Notes: generated from the letters alone by a model not told the origin. 64,000 bases of DNA from Gracilariopsis chorda (GCA_003194525.1 NBIV01000106.1:62001-126000); one strand, 5' to 3'. Shown: positions 1 to 11,983, counted from the first letter of the stretch. Numbers and translations are program-made.

Positions 1-265
1 AATGGTGGAACCGCCACCTCGCTTGCTGCGACGACGACGAATTGTATGGGGTAGGGTACTTGTAGGTTGCCTTTGCTCGCTCTCGAGTAAACTCCTCGAA
101 TAAGGCTGGTCAACTTGCTTGTTCTACTTTCTTGTTTCTTCTTCCTTTCTTTTCATCCTTTTCTTTTCCTAACCTGCGTGCGTTGCGACACAGTCCTTTT
201 TCTATGCAAATGAGGTTCGAGTTATACACGAAGATGGGTTAGAGATTTAATGTGGTCAGAGCAAC
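1..265. other. No gene seen; flank of Copia relic
   Basis: I see no supported coding sequence here. The stretch lies directly upstream of a Copia integrase relic in the same orientation, so it may hold eroded upstream parts of that element (gag/protease), but no motif shows this. The window begins inside this unit. Confidence 0.5.
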
Positions 266-1166
266 ATGTCTTCTCGTTTGTACAAGGTGCCAAGTCCAAT
301 CGAGCATAAAGACCTCGTTTCGCATAAGTATGGTGTTACTGCAGTGTTGCTTGGTGTCTGGCCGAACCTTCCGCAGCTTGGAGGAGCGCACGTGCTTCAT
401 CAGAATGTTGCAGGAGCGCTTGTGCATGTTCAGAATTGGTACACAGATAATGCCGAAGAGTACATTGCTCTCCAAGACCCAACCGTGAGTGGTCTGCAGG
501 GAAGTTTATTCTCACCTCCCTACACCTCAACACAGAATGCCGTTGGCGAGCGCATGAATCGCACAATGGAAGAAGCTGCTCGGGCTTTGCTGTTTCAGAC
601 ACACTGGCCAGAATGCCTACGGACGTATGCATTTAAGTATATTATTTATGTATGTAATAGATCTCTCCATTGTACCACAGGCCTGAATCTATACCTTTTG
701 GTGGGTGGTGGAAAGCCGTCTTTGAAGTATGTTTAAGCGTTTGGATGCGCAATATATATATTGAAAATGAACCCAGACAACAAGCTCGAGTCTCTTGCAC
801 TTGAGGAAGTGTACTTGCAGACTCTGGAGCATGGTGTTTTCTGGGTTTTGATCACTAATGTATGTGGAGATTCCGCGAATTGAGGTGTCCCGGCATGTCA
901 CTTTTGATGAATTTACATTATTGGTGCACCATATCTCACAAAAATTAGGGATAAAGGAAGTACATCACACATTGACCTTGGTGGGTCCTGGTACCAGAAC
1001 TGGGGCAGGATTTCCGACAAGCCCTCAATTCATATTGTCTGCGGAGGTAGGGTTGGTTCAAGCGTTCATGCACCAGACGAACCACTCCGCCCCGAAGGAG
1101 CTGCAAATGAAGACAATGATACGGACACACATTCCAAGCCACCCATCTATGGAACTGAAGCAATAA
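266..1166 (+). pseudogene. Copia-type retrotransposon integrase relic
   Basis: This is a decayed piece of the pol polyprotein of a Ty1/copia LTR retrotransposon, covering the integrase that joins element DNA to the host chromosome. The first open part runs 266-736. It shows a degenerate DNG-like site (WYTDNAEEY) followed by the diagnostic stretch SPPYTSTQNAVGERMNRTM, whose Glu is the third acid of the DDE core, and then ARALLFQTHWPE and a CNRS motif (usually NR.P). A TAA at 734-736 interrupts the conserved KPSLKYV-x-AFGC segment, and the same frame continues to about 857. A frameshift then leads into SRHVTFDE, the hallmark that precedes reverse transcriptase in Copia elements, within 858-1166. 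No convincing reverse transcriptase follows. The relic is inactive. The family assignment is strong; the exact borders are not known and no LTR was identified. Confidence 0.85.
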
Positions 1167-4100
1167 AGATGAAAAAATACGGACTTACCCAAGAACTCGA
1201 GAATGAGAGTTGATGTTGGCACATGGTCGAGTGCCTGATCGTGTACAGTCCAAAACAATGAAACAGGAGAAATCAAACGCTTGTTTGATATCAGAAATCT
1301 TTCATACCGTACCACACAGCAAGCAATCAAAACGATTGACAAACTCACATATACCAATCGTACTGAATGGGCGAGAATCAGGAAGAAGACCGGAATGCAC
1401 TCTGGTAGTATATTTTTCATCCTATTTCTGGCTGACCCACATAATATTACTTTTGGATTTGGATCCTACGCTTTCTTTCTGCACAATGCGATGCATCTAT
1501 TCTACAACATATAAAGACAATTTATATTTCTATGGTTATCAATGCCTAATGAGTCGTGCTATTTTCAACAAATTGTAATGGAAACAGTAGATGTGAGCTT
1601 ACCAACTGACGGGGTATTCTTCATCAAGGCAGTTTAAGCCAAAGCCATGGCCAACTTCTGATTTTCGAAGGTTGATGGCCCCTGATCACAAGGCATTTTC
1701 ACTGAGCTTTGCGCTGAATATTTTGGATGGAGTCTTCTGAGAGCAGGATCTTTAACGATTTAGAAATACTAGTGAAGCTGATTGATATCTCTTTTTGTAT
1801 GGCAGTGCAAGGCACTGATGTACAGACCATTTGTGATATCTCTACCAAGTATTTCGACGACTTTGAGCACAAGTAATGCAGATAATCAGCAAATCGTACA
1901 AATCTATGCAAGTATACATTACATATACTACTTCACTTTTTGAACTGTCTCAGAAACGATGGACTACTCAGCGTGGTGTCCCAATATTGGAAGTAAGGGT
2001 ATATCGGATGGGTTGACCAGAGATCGAACGCGAGAAAGAATGTGGCACAGCCAATACGTAAGTCTGCTTACTTCCAGAGTGTGATGAAATGTGTTAGATC
2101 CTTCTTTTCTAAGATATGTGTAAGGAACAAACAGGATCAGTACCAAAAGGCTCATTTAACGTTCTCGGACCTTCTAGGCATATAAAGCTGGAATCTTTCG
2201 GTCATAACCGAGAATTGCTCCGGCAGCTCCTCGTAAGTTATCTTGTGAAAAAATATGTAAGCGATGGGGATGAAGAGGGAATCAATATTACTGACGCAAA
2301 GAAAATGTCAGAGTCAATTCAAAAATTCGAAGTTATTCTCGACTTTGAATCAATGGGTCTCCCGGTGAAGAAAATGCTCATGTTCTTTTAAGAACTTCTC
2401 ATAGTTGTCGGGATTCTCAATATGTCGTTGTAGAGTTATAATTAACTGGTGACTACAAAAAAAATGTTTACGATGGAAGTCCCCTAGAACTACTGCAGTT
2501 TGAACTGGGATGATGTCCCTTAACCTTACAAGAAGAATTACTATCCAAATATACTGTTGCAGTTCAAAACTTGGCCATCAACCTCCTTGTGAGTAAACGA
2601 TCGCAGACATATGCCAAGGGCTCCATCAGTGCAACATTCAAACAGAAATCAATGGAAGATGTGGATATAATACGACAAATGACTGGAATAGTTCAGAACC
2701 AATCACTGGCACTCAGCTTTGATACTTATTTCGGTGTTCGTAGATCGTACTTGGTAGATACCATTCCTCCAGCACATGGACTGACTGATCAAGGCTCTGC
2801 TTCAGTAGATGGGATCAACCGATAATTGTGAGTTGTCATTGGACAAACCAACTCTTGATTCTGAGAGATGAATAGATCGTTAATGCAAAATACTTCTTGC
2901 CAAGCCGGTGACGAAATCATCCTTGATCTCGCGTGCAATAGCAGTCCTGAATAGTTTTGTAAAAACTGGTACTCTAGCACAACATGAAGGTGGTACAAAT
3001 CGTGGTTGTAGCTCTGAAAGGTGTCAAAAAGTTTACAAGTGGTGTGCATAAAGTGGGCGCTTGAACCAAAGTTTCATACCAGTAAACCCCTTTCCATCCT
3101 CCATGTGAAGTATGCCCTGACAAAAATTTCTACTTATTTCTATACCGGATATGTGTCTAATATCTGGTCGTGCAGGGCCCTTTTCCTGACTTTCAGCATG
3201 CCATCTCATCATCAAGTGCACCAGAAGTCACTGTCACCCAAACCTGGGATTCTTAACCCCGCTCAACGGTACTCCCGCACCAAAGCGGGTATCAAACAAC
3301 GCTCATGCACCGAGTAACTGCCAGGGAAGCCCTGAAACAGCGCCGGAATTACGGGAAGCGTATGATGAGGAGTTCGCTATGGACAAAACTGTGAGTCACG
3401 ACCTGAACCAAAAGGGCGAACTGCGGTACAGAGTCTGTTGGTAAATGGTGGGAATCAATCAAATATTGAGCACTTACATGCTGCACTTAAGCGTCGAGGC
3501 AAAAGAAGTTCTTCAAAGCAACCTAAACCTTTAGTTGCTGCTGGAAAAGGACTTGACGATCAGCATCAACATCATCTCCAAGAGGTTTTCGTTGCTCTGG
3601 TCTCATCTAGGCGCTGCAAGCAACTCTTTTCGCATGCTTCTCTACGTCGCTCTCTAGCTCTTTGTCGCAGCTTGTATGATCATTCGATATTGATATCTTA
3701 AATGAAGACATTAGGCTGGTCGTTATCACTCTTTAACGACGTCGTACAACGTGAACGAACTAGCGGACGCGGTTGCATCATAATGCAAGAATCTGGTTTT
3801 ACAACCATTTTTTGGCTCTAGGGAACTGCCTCTCTCATTGTTGTCGGATAGGACTTTATAATTCGAAAGAAAATAGAATCCAGTATTTTTGACTATGTCT
3901 TCACCGTCATTCATATCGTCTCGTTCTTTTATGGTTTCGCGCATTCGTTTTGCCCGTGTGACGTCATTTGGTACCAAATTATTTCCAATTGGAATGCAGC
4001 GGCGATGTGACGTAGAACAATTTCGGAGTAAACTTCTCACAGTTTGCTGTTGCTGCGGTAATGCCTTAGTTTGCCCTTTGAGCAAAAAATCTCATTTCTC

Positions 4101-4827
4101 ACGTTATAGAGCCAAACCATTTTCCATCAAATCTAAGAAAAAATCTGTTTCTACTTAACTAAAACCGGAACCACAAGTAGTAGTGTGGTGTTTTTTTTTT
4201 TAAGATGGTCATTTGTTTCTTGATGGAAGAAGGTTAATGGTGCGATGTGTTTTTTTTGGGAGTAGTGGCTGTTGAATAGATCCAATGATGTTGTACGTTT
4301 CTGGTTCAGACCGTGTGAATCAAAGGTTCTGGAGAGCGATTCTGATGTGAACCCTGCGAGGATGGCGAAAGGGAGAGGGGATGTGCCAGTGCTCCAAGAC
4401 GGGTGGTGGGTGTAATTTTGGAAACTAGTTAAGCTTGGCTGATACTGGGGATATTGGGCGAGTTAAGGATATCCTGTGCGGTGTTTATTCCCTGCCTTAT
4501 AGGTCAGGCGTTGTTTGGGTTGGACATGGAAGGTGTTTGTGTTGAGGAGTTCGCGCCACATTTGCTCCCTATGGCTGGGGAACAAGTGCTCCAACGATGA
4601 AGAGCCTCAATCACTCTTTGCAATTTGAGTGGGCTCAAATCCTCTGAATTGATGATTTTGTGTGTACGCTATTAGTGAGCATACGTAATAGTGTGTCGTT
4701 ACGGAATTTGCTTGAATAAAGCTAGGAGTATCACGTGTAGTGCATTTCACGAACTTTGCGGTAAAGAGCTAACCTTACATGTACCACTGCAAGCACCATA
4801 AGGTCCAGCAACAGCGACAAAGCCACG
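1167..4827. other. Gene-poor stretch with short unassigned open frames
   Basis: No gene can be assigned. Short open frames look partly protein-like: 2116-2391, 2571-2825 (contains TGIVQNQSLALSFDT) and the region 3340-3700, which in several frames reads as an alpha-helical protein broken by stops. They may be eroded fragments of the upstream Copia element or of a lost host gene, but I recognise no domain. The minus-strand frame 3726-4085 is also unrecognised. The stretch 4160-4800 holds nothing visible. Confidence 0.5.
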
Positions 4828-5661
4828 ATGGCAGAAGGTTGTGACGTCGGAGCTGTGCACCTCACCCCCGAAAAGAAGTCACGTTACACAGTGGCGCAAC
4901 ACCTTGTCATTGCACGCGAAATTGCAGATCCAAGGGCCCATACGCCTCCGTATGGCGAGAAAACGAAGCAGTTCGAAGAGGCAGCCACAAATTTCAACGA
5001 AAAAATTGCTTTTGCTTGTGAAAATATAGTTTGGAAGCCTCTTCAAGACCGCTACCAGCCTATTCAGGAGCAGTACGGCAAGCTTGACGATGTTAATCAG
5101 CAGCTGTCAGGGGTGGGAGGAGGGGAGATGAGGGAGTTTGCGGACCTGCTCATGACAATGCAGGAAGCAAAAGACGTTAATAAATCACAAAAAATGCACT
5201 GAAAACGGTTGAGCGCAATAAAGAAGAAGATTTGGAACGCATAGATGCTGCTATCTTCTCTATGCTACAAAGCGTAAGACTGTAAGTGATGCCGGAAGCA
5301 GCGGTTCGTCGGTGAATAAGAAAGCTTTGGATGCTGAGAAGGAGAAGGGGATCAGTAACACGAAGAGAGCCAAGAAGGGCAGCGGAGGCCGCCAGTTGTT
5401 GGGAGTGAGATGGATCGCTTCGGCTCTCATTTCAAAGAAACTAATCTTGCGCGCGGAGACCTCGAACGCGAATGCCTGGCCTTTGAGCAGGATATCGCTA
5501 TGGCCGAGCGTATCGAGCGCAAAAAGGAGCACGAGAAGTGTAGAGAAGAGCACCGCTTAGAGCAAGAGGACTGACGTGAGGAGCTTCTTGAGCAAAGTAA
5601 ACTCGAGTTGCAGAAACATAAAGCGGTACTGGAGCTACTGTATAAGCATAAGCAAAAGTAG
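4828..5661 (+). pseudogene. Harbinger-like element A, ORF1 (Myb/trihelix-type) relic
   Basis: This is the presumed DNA-binding partner protein of a PIF/Harbinger-like transposon. Residues 1-124 (4828-5202) contain the pattern of transposon SANT/trihelix proteins: a region with WKPLQDRY, where a Trp is followed by a basic helix, then a long charged helix. A stop at 5200-5202 ends this frame. The reading continues in another frame at about 5290-5400 (SDAGSSGSSVNKKALDAEKE) and returns to the first frame from 5410 with a Lys/Glu/Arg-rich coiled coil (CREEHRLEQED) that ends at TAG 5659-5661. One further in-frame TGA breaks the coiled coil. At least two frameshifts and two stops make it a pseudogene. 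It converges on a transposase relic at 5796-6944, the arrangement seen three more times to the right. The function is inferred from this context. Confidence 0.65.
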
Positions 5662-5795
5662 CCTTTTCGCTCTACATCGGCCTTTCTGGAGTAACGAATG
5701 GCCTCTTTTACCATCAAGATCTCCCTAGCTTCTCCTCCCGGAGAGCTCAAATCCGCTTGATTCGCGGCCTCGATCCCCTCGGGACTCTCTGCGAG

Positions 5796-6944
5796 CTATT
5801 CTATATGCGATACATACTCTTCAATAGAGGGAGGGGGCACAATGAAGTAATGTAATATCTGGTTGGAATAGCAATAGTTGCGAACGTTCGAAAACAGAAT
5901 CGATGCTTTTTATAGCATACCGATGGGTGATTCGAAAACCTTCGTCTTGCGCTATAAAACCACTGCAGGAATTTGAATTTTGAGCTTTTTGAAGACCCAA
6001 TCTACGCTGATTCTTACGCCTGCCATAGCACTGTTGAAAGCCTTCTGTGCTGGTGATAGGGTTGCAATTTGAAAAGGCACCAAAATGAACCACCTTGCAT
6101 TATAACCCGAGTCCCCGTATGTACAGTACGTACGTCTTGATGCTGCAGAACTTGTGGCCATTGTTTGTCCAGTTCGGTGCGAATTTATAACGTGCAGGCG
6201 TGTTTACGCCCTTCGAGTGGGCCATGTAGGTGCACGATAACCCCATCGGGAGTATGGAACGCTTGGTTCATAAGGGCATGCTTGCGCTTCTGTCCGTTGT
6301 AGACGAAACGATGCGCACGATTACCCTTTGGCCGTGCTATACCCAGCAAAGACGCGTTAAAAAAACCGATGCAGTTTGGCAGCGTATTTGACGTTCTCTT
6401 TATCGCTCTAGCGTACAAAAGAAGTTTTCTACTGAGAAAATAGGCGCTGATAGGACTGTTGAGAAAATGCTCGCTTGCATTGAGCAGTAGCTCTATTGTT
6501 TCCCAAAACATCTCGGAGAGCTGTGACGCGTCCTTGCCAAAGAGCTTTTTAAAATCCCTCCAACCCGCTGCAGTAGCAAGTTCACGAAGTACAACGGAAG
6601 TGGTAGAACAGGTATGCAGGCGTAGTGATTACGGTTAGCTGAAGTCTTGACGAAGGACTAAGCCATAAAAAGAACGAGCTTAGTAAGATCGTCTCTATAA
6701 AAACGGAAATAGGTCAGACACTCTAAGTGGCTAAGCGAATTGAAGTTGAAGGTACAGATAATGAGAGATACACAGTTTTGACGGCGGAAGTGGTTGGTGT
6801 AGTTGTTGAGATGGCGCATGTAGTATTGCGGAAGGTGCAATAACGCCTGATCCAAGGAAAAGGCAGAGGCTTTGTGCAAATTACGCTTCCAAAGGACAGT
6901 CTGTAACGGGCAAGTAGAAGTGAGGGATTTTGATGCAATTGCAA
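5796..6944 (-). pseudogene. Harbinger-like element A, DDE_Tnp_4 transposase relic
   Basis: This is the remnant of a DDE_Tnp_4/HARBI1-type transposase. Reading right to left, an N-terminal helix (ECLTYFRFYRDDL, 6879-6658) comes first. A second frame (6590-6185) carries WRDFKKLFGKDASQLSEMF and the core segment GFFNAS...RFVYNGQKRKHAL...TPDGVIVHLHGPLEGRKHA. A third frame (6161-5952) carries AFNSAMAGVRISVDWVF, and the frame changes again to end with FIVPPPSIEEYVSHIE at 5798. Frames shift at least three times. The three catalytic acids are all altered: the usual DG(T) reads NAS, the usual RHD reads KHA, and the usual VEW reads VDW. The protein cannot be active. Its ORF1 partner lies convergently at 4828-5661. 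Confidence 0.8.
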
Positions 6945-7465
6945 GTAAGATGTGGTCTTTTTGGCGATGATCCGATATGATGGCTGCTGCCAGAGTCCCG
7001 GAGCATGACAGATGCTGAGGCTTTACTGCGTAAGAGCGTCTCCATCAGGGGTTGCAAATTGGGAATTCAATCCAAAGTACGTAAATTGAATTGCGCTACA
7101 TCTCCATCGGAGCTCTCCAAAGCAGCTTTCCAATCTAAACTTGAGGTCTCAGATTGGACCTCTGCATTTTCGAATCCAAATCAGAGAAATTTGGATAGAA
7201 AAAAGCTGGATCCAATCCAATGGATTCCATGTTCACGCGTTCAGGCAATGGCGGAAAGGTTTTCGCCTTCAAAGAATCGCAGGAAGGATTCCCGCCAGAA
7301 GAATGAAAACCGCCTAGAGTGATAGATTCTACTCTCTATTTCTACCACACTGTCTGGCCCGCTCCAACATGATGTCAGCGTTTAGACTGATATAAAGGGT
7401 TCCAAAGTCTTGCGAGTTTCCGCATTCTGCTCGCGTGGTTCTCATTCAATTGGTTCTCGGAAAGG
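6945..7465. other. Spacer between elements A and B
   Basis: No gene is supported. The open frame at 7005-7322 has no recognisable motif. The stretch 7060-7220 repeats short ATCCAA/TTGGAT words on both strands and may be the subterminal part of a transposon, but I could not define terminal inverted repeats. Confidence 0.4.
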
Positions 7466-8500
7466 TTGGTCTGCCACCGAAACCAAGTGCGCATGCCTGG
7501 TGCGGGGAACAAACGTGAAAACTTTGAAAATCAGATAAAAAATTCATATGCTCTCCTAATCAGAGAAGGAAAGAAGAGGAATCAAATCTTGGTGACCTTC
7601 ACGCGAACAGGAAGTGCAATCGTGCAGATATACAAGAAGGCGCGTTGCGAGTTTATCAAGTTTGAAGGAAGTGTAATGGCCATACGTGCGAAGACTCCTA
7701 CTGGTTCAACCTCTGAGGATGATATCTCTTGAGCAGCTACAGTGGTTTAGAATGGACAGAGAAACCTGAGTAACATATACAGTTATTTCCAAGATACCTC
7801 GTTGGATTACGGAGATAAGTTCGAATATCTAGACTTTCTGTCCTTCTTCCGCAGTACACATCAATGGGATATGCTCATGATTTCGAAGAAGCCGGGGAAG
7901 CAAGCAGTTGAGAACGAAAAATTTATTGGAACTAGCCGTGTAGAGGGATATATTGTCAGTATTCACGGTGAATCACCAGATAAGAAAAGCCAGGATATCA
8001 AGACGTCCTCCTCCAGCGATAGATTTGGGTTGAAGAACAACAACATCATCGGAAGTAAGAGGACATACTTTATGGAAAATCAAGTGAAGGTGCTGGAACA
8101 GGGTGCTGAGGGTATTGAAGAACTGGCGGGAGCCGCAAAGAAGCGCAACGTTGTAGCAGAGCAATTTCTTGCAGTGGAAAAGCAATGGTCTTTGTTTACT
8201 CTGTTCTCGCTTCCTGAAATATACCCACGCATGCGACAGAGGTACCCTAACGCAATGGCGCAAAGCGCAATCAAAGAGGTGGGGAATAAATTTGAGGTAC
8301 AAACCCAAGCCGACATTGACATCAATTCCATGTCATACCGCAAACCAAACAGTTCTTCATTCATGCAGGCAGACCGTTCCGAATCTGGGACACAGAAAGC
8401 ATTGGGTGGGGCTCCTCCGCCCACTATTTTGAGAGCAGGTGATCCGCCTTCCGCTCCAAACCAGTCACAACAACCTGACCGGCTTCGTTCTACGCAGTAA
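7466..8500 (+). pseudogene. Harbinger-like element B, ORF1 (NAM/trihelix-associated) relic
   Basis: This is the second protein of a plant-type PIF/Harbinger element. It resembles the No-apical-meristem-associated/trihelix proteins that accompany such transposases and help bind DNA. One frame runs 7466-8500 (about 344 codons) with only two interruptions, TGA at 7730-7732 and TAG at 7748-7750. Around the stops it reads SEDDIS, then IYSYFQDTSLDYGDKFEYLD, the usual 'helix, then F-x-hydrophobic-x-x-W' layout preceding a K/R-rich linker. A C-terminal helical part (YFMENQVKVLEQGAEGIEEL) and a Pro/Ser/Gln tail follow. It converges on the transposase relic at 8721-10082 and probably belongs to the same element. 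The last part may extend in another frame to about 8675. Confidence 0.65.
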
Positions 8501-8666
8501 AAAGAACCTTGTTGCATCATCAGCATTCAAGAAGGCCTTCCAAAGTAGTGGGTCTGACGGGTTCGACGTGCTGAGTGTAAACAAGAGTGCATCTAGTGCT
8601 TGTAAGATCGCAAATTATCTTCCGCTTCTGCGGGAGCGAGCCCAAGGAACGAGGAATAAGCGAGCC

Positions 8667-8705
8667 TTTCCGTGAAAGCGGAAAAACGACCCCGAAACGG
8701 GGTCG
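8667..8705. other. Two adjacent hairpins between convergent ORFs
   Basis: Two small inverted repeats sit side by side. At 8667-8684, TTTCCG and CGGAAA flank a 6-nt loop. At 8687-8705, CGACCCCG and CGGGGTCG flank an AAA loop, a perfect 8-bp stem. They lie between the 3' ends of ORF1 (+) and transposase (-) of element B, where an RNA 3'-end signal would be expected. The function is unknown. Confidence 0.6.
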
Positions 8706-8720
8706 ATTTCACACTTCGCA

Positions 8721-10082
8721 TCAAGGTATTTCGGTGCTTTGAAGTTCCCATATGTGTTGCTGGAGAGCATTTTGAAGACGTTGCTGAAGTGCGGATAGTT
8801 TGATATCATCTGTTACATATAGCTTGTTAACTATAACTGTTACGTCCAATTCGTTGAGCTGTTCTACAACGAAGTCTGTGCAGTCTTCATCCTCGTTAAA
8901 GAACCTTGACACAACTGCAGCACAAATACTGCTATACGAAGTCCTGAGGTGTTTTACTATCATGTTATGCATGACAACGGCAGCTGTGGCCATCCCTCTC
9001 ACGTTCTCCATGTTAAACCTTTCCGTCTTGACGAATAAGCTTTTAAACCATCTGTACAGAACACCAAAAACTCTCTCAACTACTTTTCGCACGGACTCTT
9101 GTCTTCTTGAGAAGAGCTTCTCTTTTCTATTTATTGATTGACATATATTGTGAATGAAAATCTTCCACTTCGGATAGATTCCGCGTGTTAGGTAGTAGTA
9201 GCAATCAATTACTACACTATTCACAGTATAAGATGGTTTCAAGAGCAAAAACGAACCTGCTAATACCCTATTGAAGTGTTTGTTTACCTCCAACACGTTT
9301 AGATCATTGAAATATATTGGTAGCCCGAATTGAAAAGCTCATATTCACATATCCAGATCACAAATTAATTCCATTCTTAGTGATGGTTTGCCTTCTTTTC
9401 CGACCATTACTGCTTGAAGGGCTTTTGGGCAACTTTGCCACTCCCACCCTCTGCAATCAATACAACCGATACAGCCAGGGAAGTTTACCCTGGCAATTGG
9501 TCTCCAAATGCGATTTAAATCTTCATCTGTGGGATCTCGTAGGTATAAAGTACCAAATCGAGGTTTGACTGCCTTATAAAACTCATCTACACACAATGGT
9601 GGGGTTGACTCGAATACATCGAACATATCTTCTGCAAGATCGCTCGGAATATCATGAGATATTTGTCGTAGAGTGCCTATTACTTTGACCAATGGGGATA
9701 TTCATAGCTTTCCAACGGATTTAGGGGGTAAACATTTTCGAAAGTATTCTGATTCGGATAGAACGCCGTATAGAATGGTATTGAACACTGCTTTTGGCAT
9801 TCTGAATCGTATTACAGACGCTAATTCAGTTTTCTGTGGACTTCGCTGGGTTGAAGTAGGTCTAACACTATCGAATGGCCAAAAGTACTTTACCATATAA
9901 AACTGATGAACTTGGTCGTGATTTCTGTTGATATTTGGAGCTTTTCCAGGAACGGACCCACAAGATTTTGGGTTACTTGTTGAGAAAAACAAAGTCTGGG
10001 ACACCATTTGAGTCCAGAATGCCACTGCAAACGGAGTTTCGTTATCTTTTGCTTTTTTGAAGAGAAAAAGAAATGAGTTCAT
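8721..10082 (-). pseudogene. Harbinger/PIF element B transposase, three nonsense mutations
   Basis: This is a plant-type PIF/Harbinger DDE transposase held in one reading frame from 10082 to 8721 (about 453 codons). It is broken only by three TGA codons at 9702-9704, 9345-9347 and 9339-9341. Family landmarks in order are GSVPGKAPNINR, VIRFRMPKAVFNTIL, SPLVKVIGTLRQISHD, FPGCIGCIDCRGWEWQSCP (first catalytic Asp), FNDLNVLEVNKHFNRV (second Asp), a YLTRGIYPKWKIF motif, and VERVFGVLYRWFKSL (catalytic Glu). All three acids are thus retained. The last two TGAs stand where the family has Trp residues (the W-I-W before the second Asp), so simple G-to-A changes explain them. The element decayed recently enough to keep its frame. 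Its partner ORF1 lies convergently at 7466-8500. Confidence 0.88.
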
Positions 10083-10134
10083 GTTTTCTTTGTCGTTGGA
10101 TCAGCCTTTGAATCTATGGTCGGGCGCAATGAAC

Positions 10135-10176
10135 TGAAGTCCAACGACACTACTTGAATTTCAATTTTGGACTTCA
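10135..10176. repeat. Inverted repeat, 10-bp arms
   Basis: TGAAGTCCAA at 10135-10144 is matched by TTGGACTTCA at 10167-10176, separated by 22 nt. It lies just upstream of the element B transposase start and could be a subterminal repeat of that transposon or a binding site for its ORF1 protein. No target-site duplication was found. Confidence 0.6.
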
Positions 10177-10496
10177 TGAAGAGCGATTGAAGCAGCCAAT
10201 ATAAGGTTTACACGTTTTCCATTTTTTGGATTGAACCCGTTCCCCGGTGGAGACGCTCTGTTACTAAAGATTCAACTTGTCTGTGCTTGCATAAACCCCC
10301 CGACAACATTCTGTACCAATTTTAGTTTACACGTGGGCATGCAAACGTGCCGGAATTCTGTGAGTGGGCTGGCAGAATTCTGTGCAGGCGTAAGGGGCGT
10401 TCTACGAGTTGATGTGGCTGATAAGCAGAAACAGGAAAGTTTTTCTAGACCAATAGGAAGCATCCACGTCTCAGAAGATTATTTCCAAGTTTTCAT

Positions 10497-10529
10497 CTTG
10501 TCGGCAGGGCGAATATTTCTGCCGACAAG
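10497..10529. repeat. Perfect 11-bp inverted repeat
   Basis: CTTGTCGGCAG at 10497-10507 pairs with CTGCCGACAAG at 10519-10529 around an 11-nt AT-rich loop. It lies in the short gap between transposase B and ORF1 of element C, about 80 bp before the C ORF1. Candidate roles are an element boundary or a promoter-proximal protein site; nothing in the sequence decides between them. Confidence 0.65.
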
Positions 10530-10609
10530 GAAACAACGACCGTTGTTTTGCAGGAACCCTCTGAAATCAATAGAACTCCGGTTGTGTTCTTCCTGTCAAT
10601 AAGAGGGAA

Positions 10610-11983
10610 ATGGATGGCTCACAAGCGCAATATCACAACTCGAATGCTCGGTCACAATCTGGACACAACCAAGACAATTTTTTGAGCCACAATGCCTGTA
10701 ACGTAACCCCAAACACCGTCCCTTCCCATGCTAATCACACCTTACATCCCACTATCCGTCCTACAACAGTTTTTGAAGCATTTCAAATGCTCATTGATGC
10801 TTCCTTCGACAAAAACCAATAAAAGCAAGCACTAAAAGCAATGAATATTGTTGGAGCTCACAACGCGAAGCTAGATACAACGCGAAAGGTGATAGCTCAG
10901 AAAATGGTGCAGAAGCATATAAAACTTAAGGAAGTGAACGATTTGATAGCATCCAATGCCACTCATGACAGCAATATTACCTTTTTTTGTCTACTCCCTT
11001 CTACAAAAGCAAGAATAAGACGAGCGGAAGACAAATCTGAGGTCATAGAATACATAAGAGGAGACGAGACGCACCAACTACTGTTGATGGAGAATATGTG
11101 ATGAATAACTCAAATATAAGTGAACCACAGCCGACATTGAGCGTATCAGTGGATGGAAGGCGTTCTACTTTTGAAGCGCCCAAATTCTGTAGACTACTTC
11201 GTGTTCTTGCAGACACAAGAATGACAGGTAAGCGACAAAAGTTAATGCAATGCTATGATCCGGAGCAACTTGATCAAGAGATAACTGATCCGTGGACAGA
11301 AGAAATTGCTCCTCTTTTTAATGATTGCCAGTTTAAACCAAGGGCAAATACACTGTTATCGGGAGGTGTGGCACTGAGCGATACTTGCGTGATTAATCCT
11401 GCCCTAAGACCTCATTGAGGTGATGGAGGTGTCTTGAAAAGACCGTTTGGGAAATTCAAGAGTTTATATGGCACTTGTATCTCTCGATAAGAGGCTTCTG
11501 GGCAAGGATATCCTGAAGCTTTTCCAACATTTGCTATCGGGAAGTCATATATTTTGTATGCGTTTTGCTTTTTTAAACAACACCCGATTTTCCAGCCACT
11601 CGCAACAAGGCATTGGATGGTGAGGCACAAAGGGAGGAAGGAGTTGGACGTGGCTTTGGTGGATATGGTTTCGGGGGTCCAGAGTTCGAGCGCACAACAA
11701 CAGAAGGAAGTCAATCAATGAGGAAATTAATGTAGTGGGAGTGGATAGTCTCGTGTCGGCATTGCAGTGTCCTGATGATAGCATTTTTAGAGCGCTACAA
11801 GTTGCGGAGAGAGATAAGATGCGATTTGAGGCTCTTGACGCACAGGCGCGTTTGGCGTGTTCTACTCTGAGCGCTATTTCAAGGACAAAAGCAATTCTAC
11901 AGCAGGCATCAAATGATGATGACAAAGCAGTGTTTCAAAGAATGTTGAAGAAACTTATGGGTAGTTTGGGCTCAGCAGAGTAG
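10610..11983 (+). pseudogene. Harbinger-like element C, ORF1 relic
   Basis: This is a broken accessory ORF of a Harbinger-like element. Fragments in order are 10610-10822 (Asn/His/Ser/Gln-rich start), 10841-11101 (helical and charged) and 11098-11418. The last contains EITDPWTEEIAPLFNDCQF followed by VINPALRPH, a layout typical of transposon-borne DNA-binding partners in these elements. A frame-shifted stretch (about 11430-11720) follows, and then an intact coiled-coil end, 11735-11983 (FRALQVAERDKMRFEALDAQ). Stops and frameshifts separate the pieces. It precedes and converges on the transposase relic 12733-14163. The function as DNA-binding partner is inferred from position and helical character. 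Confidence 0.55.
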
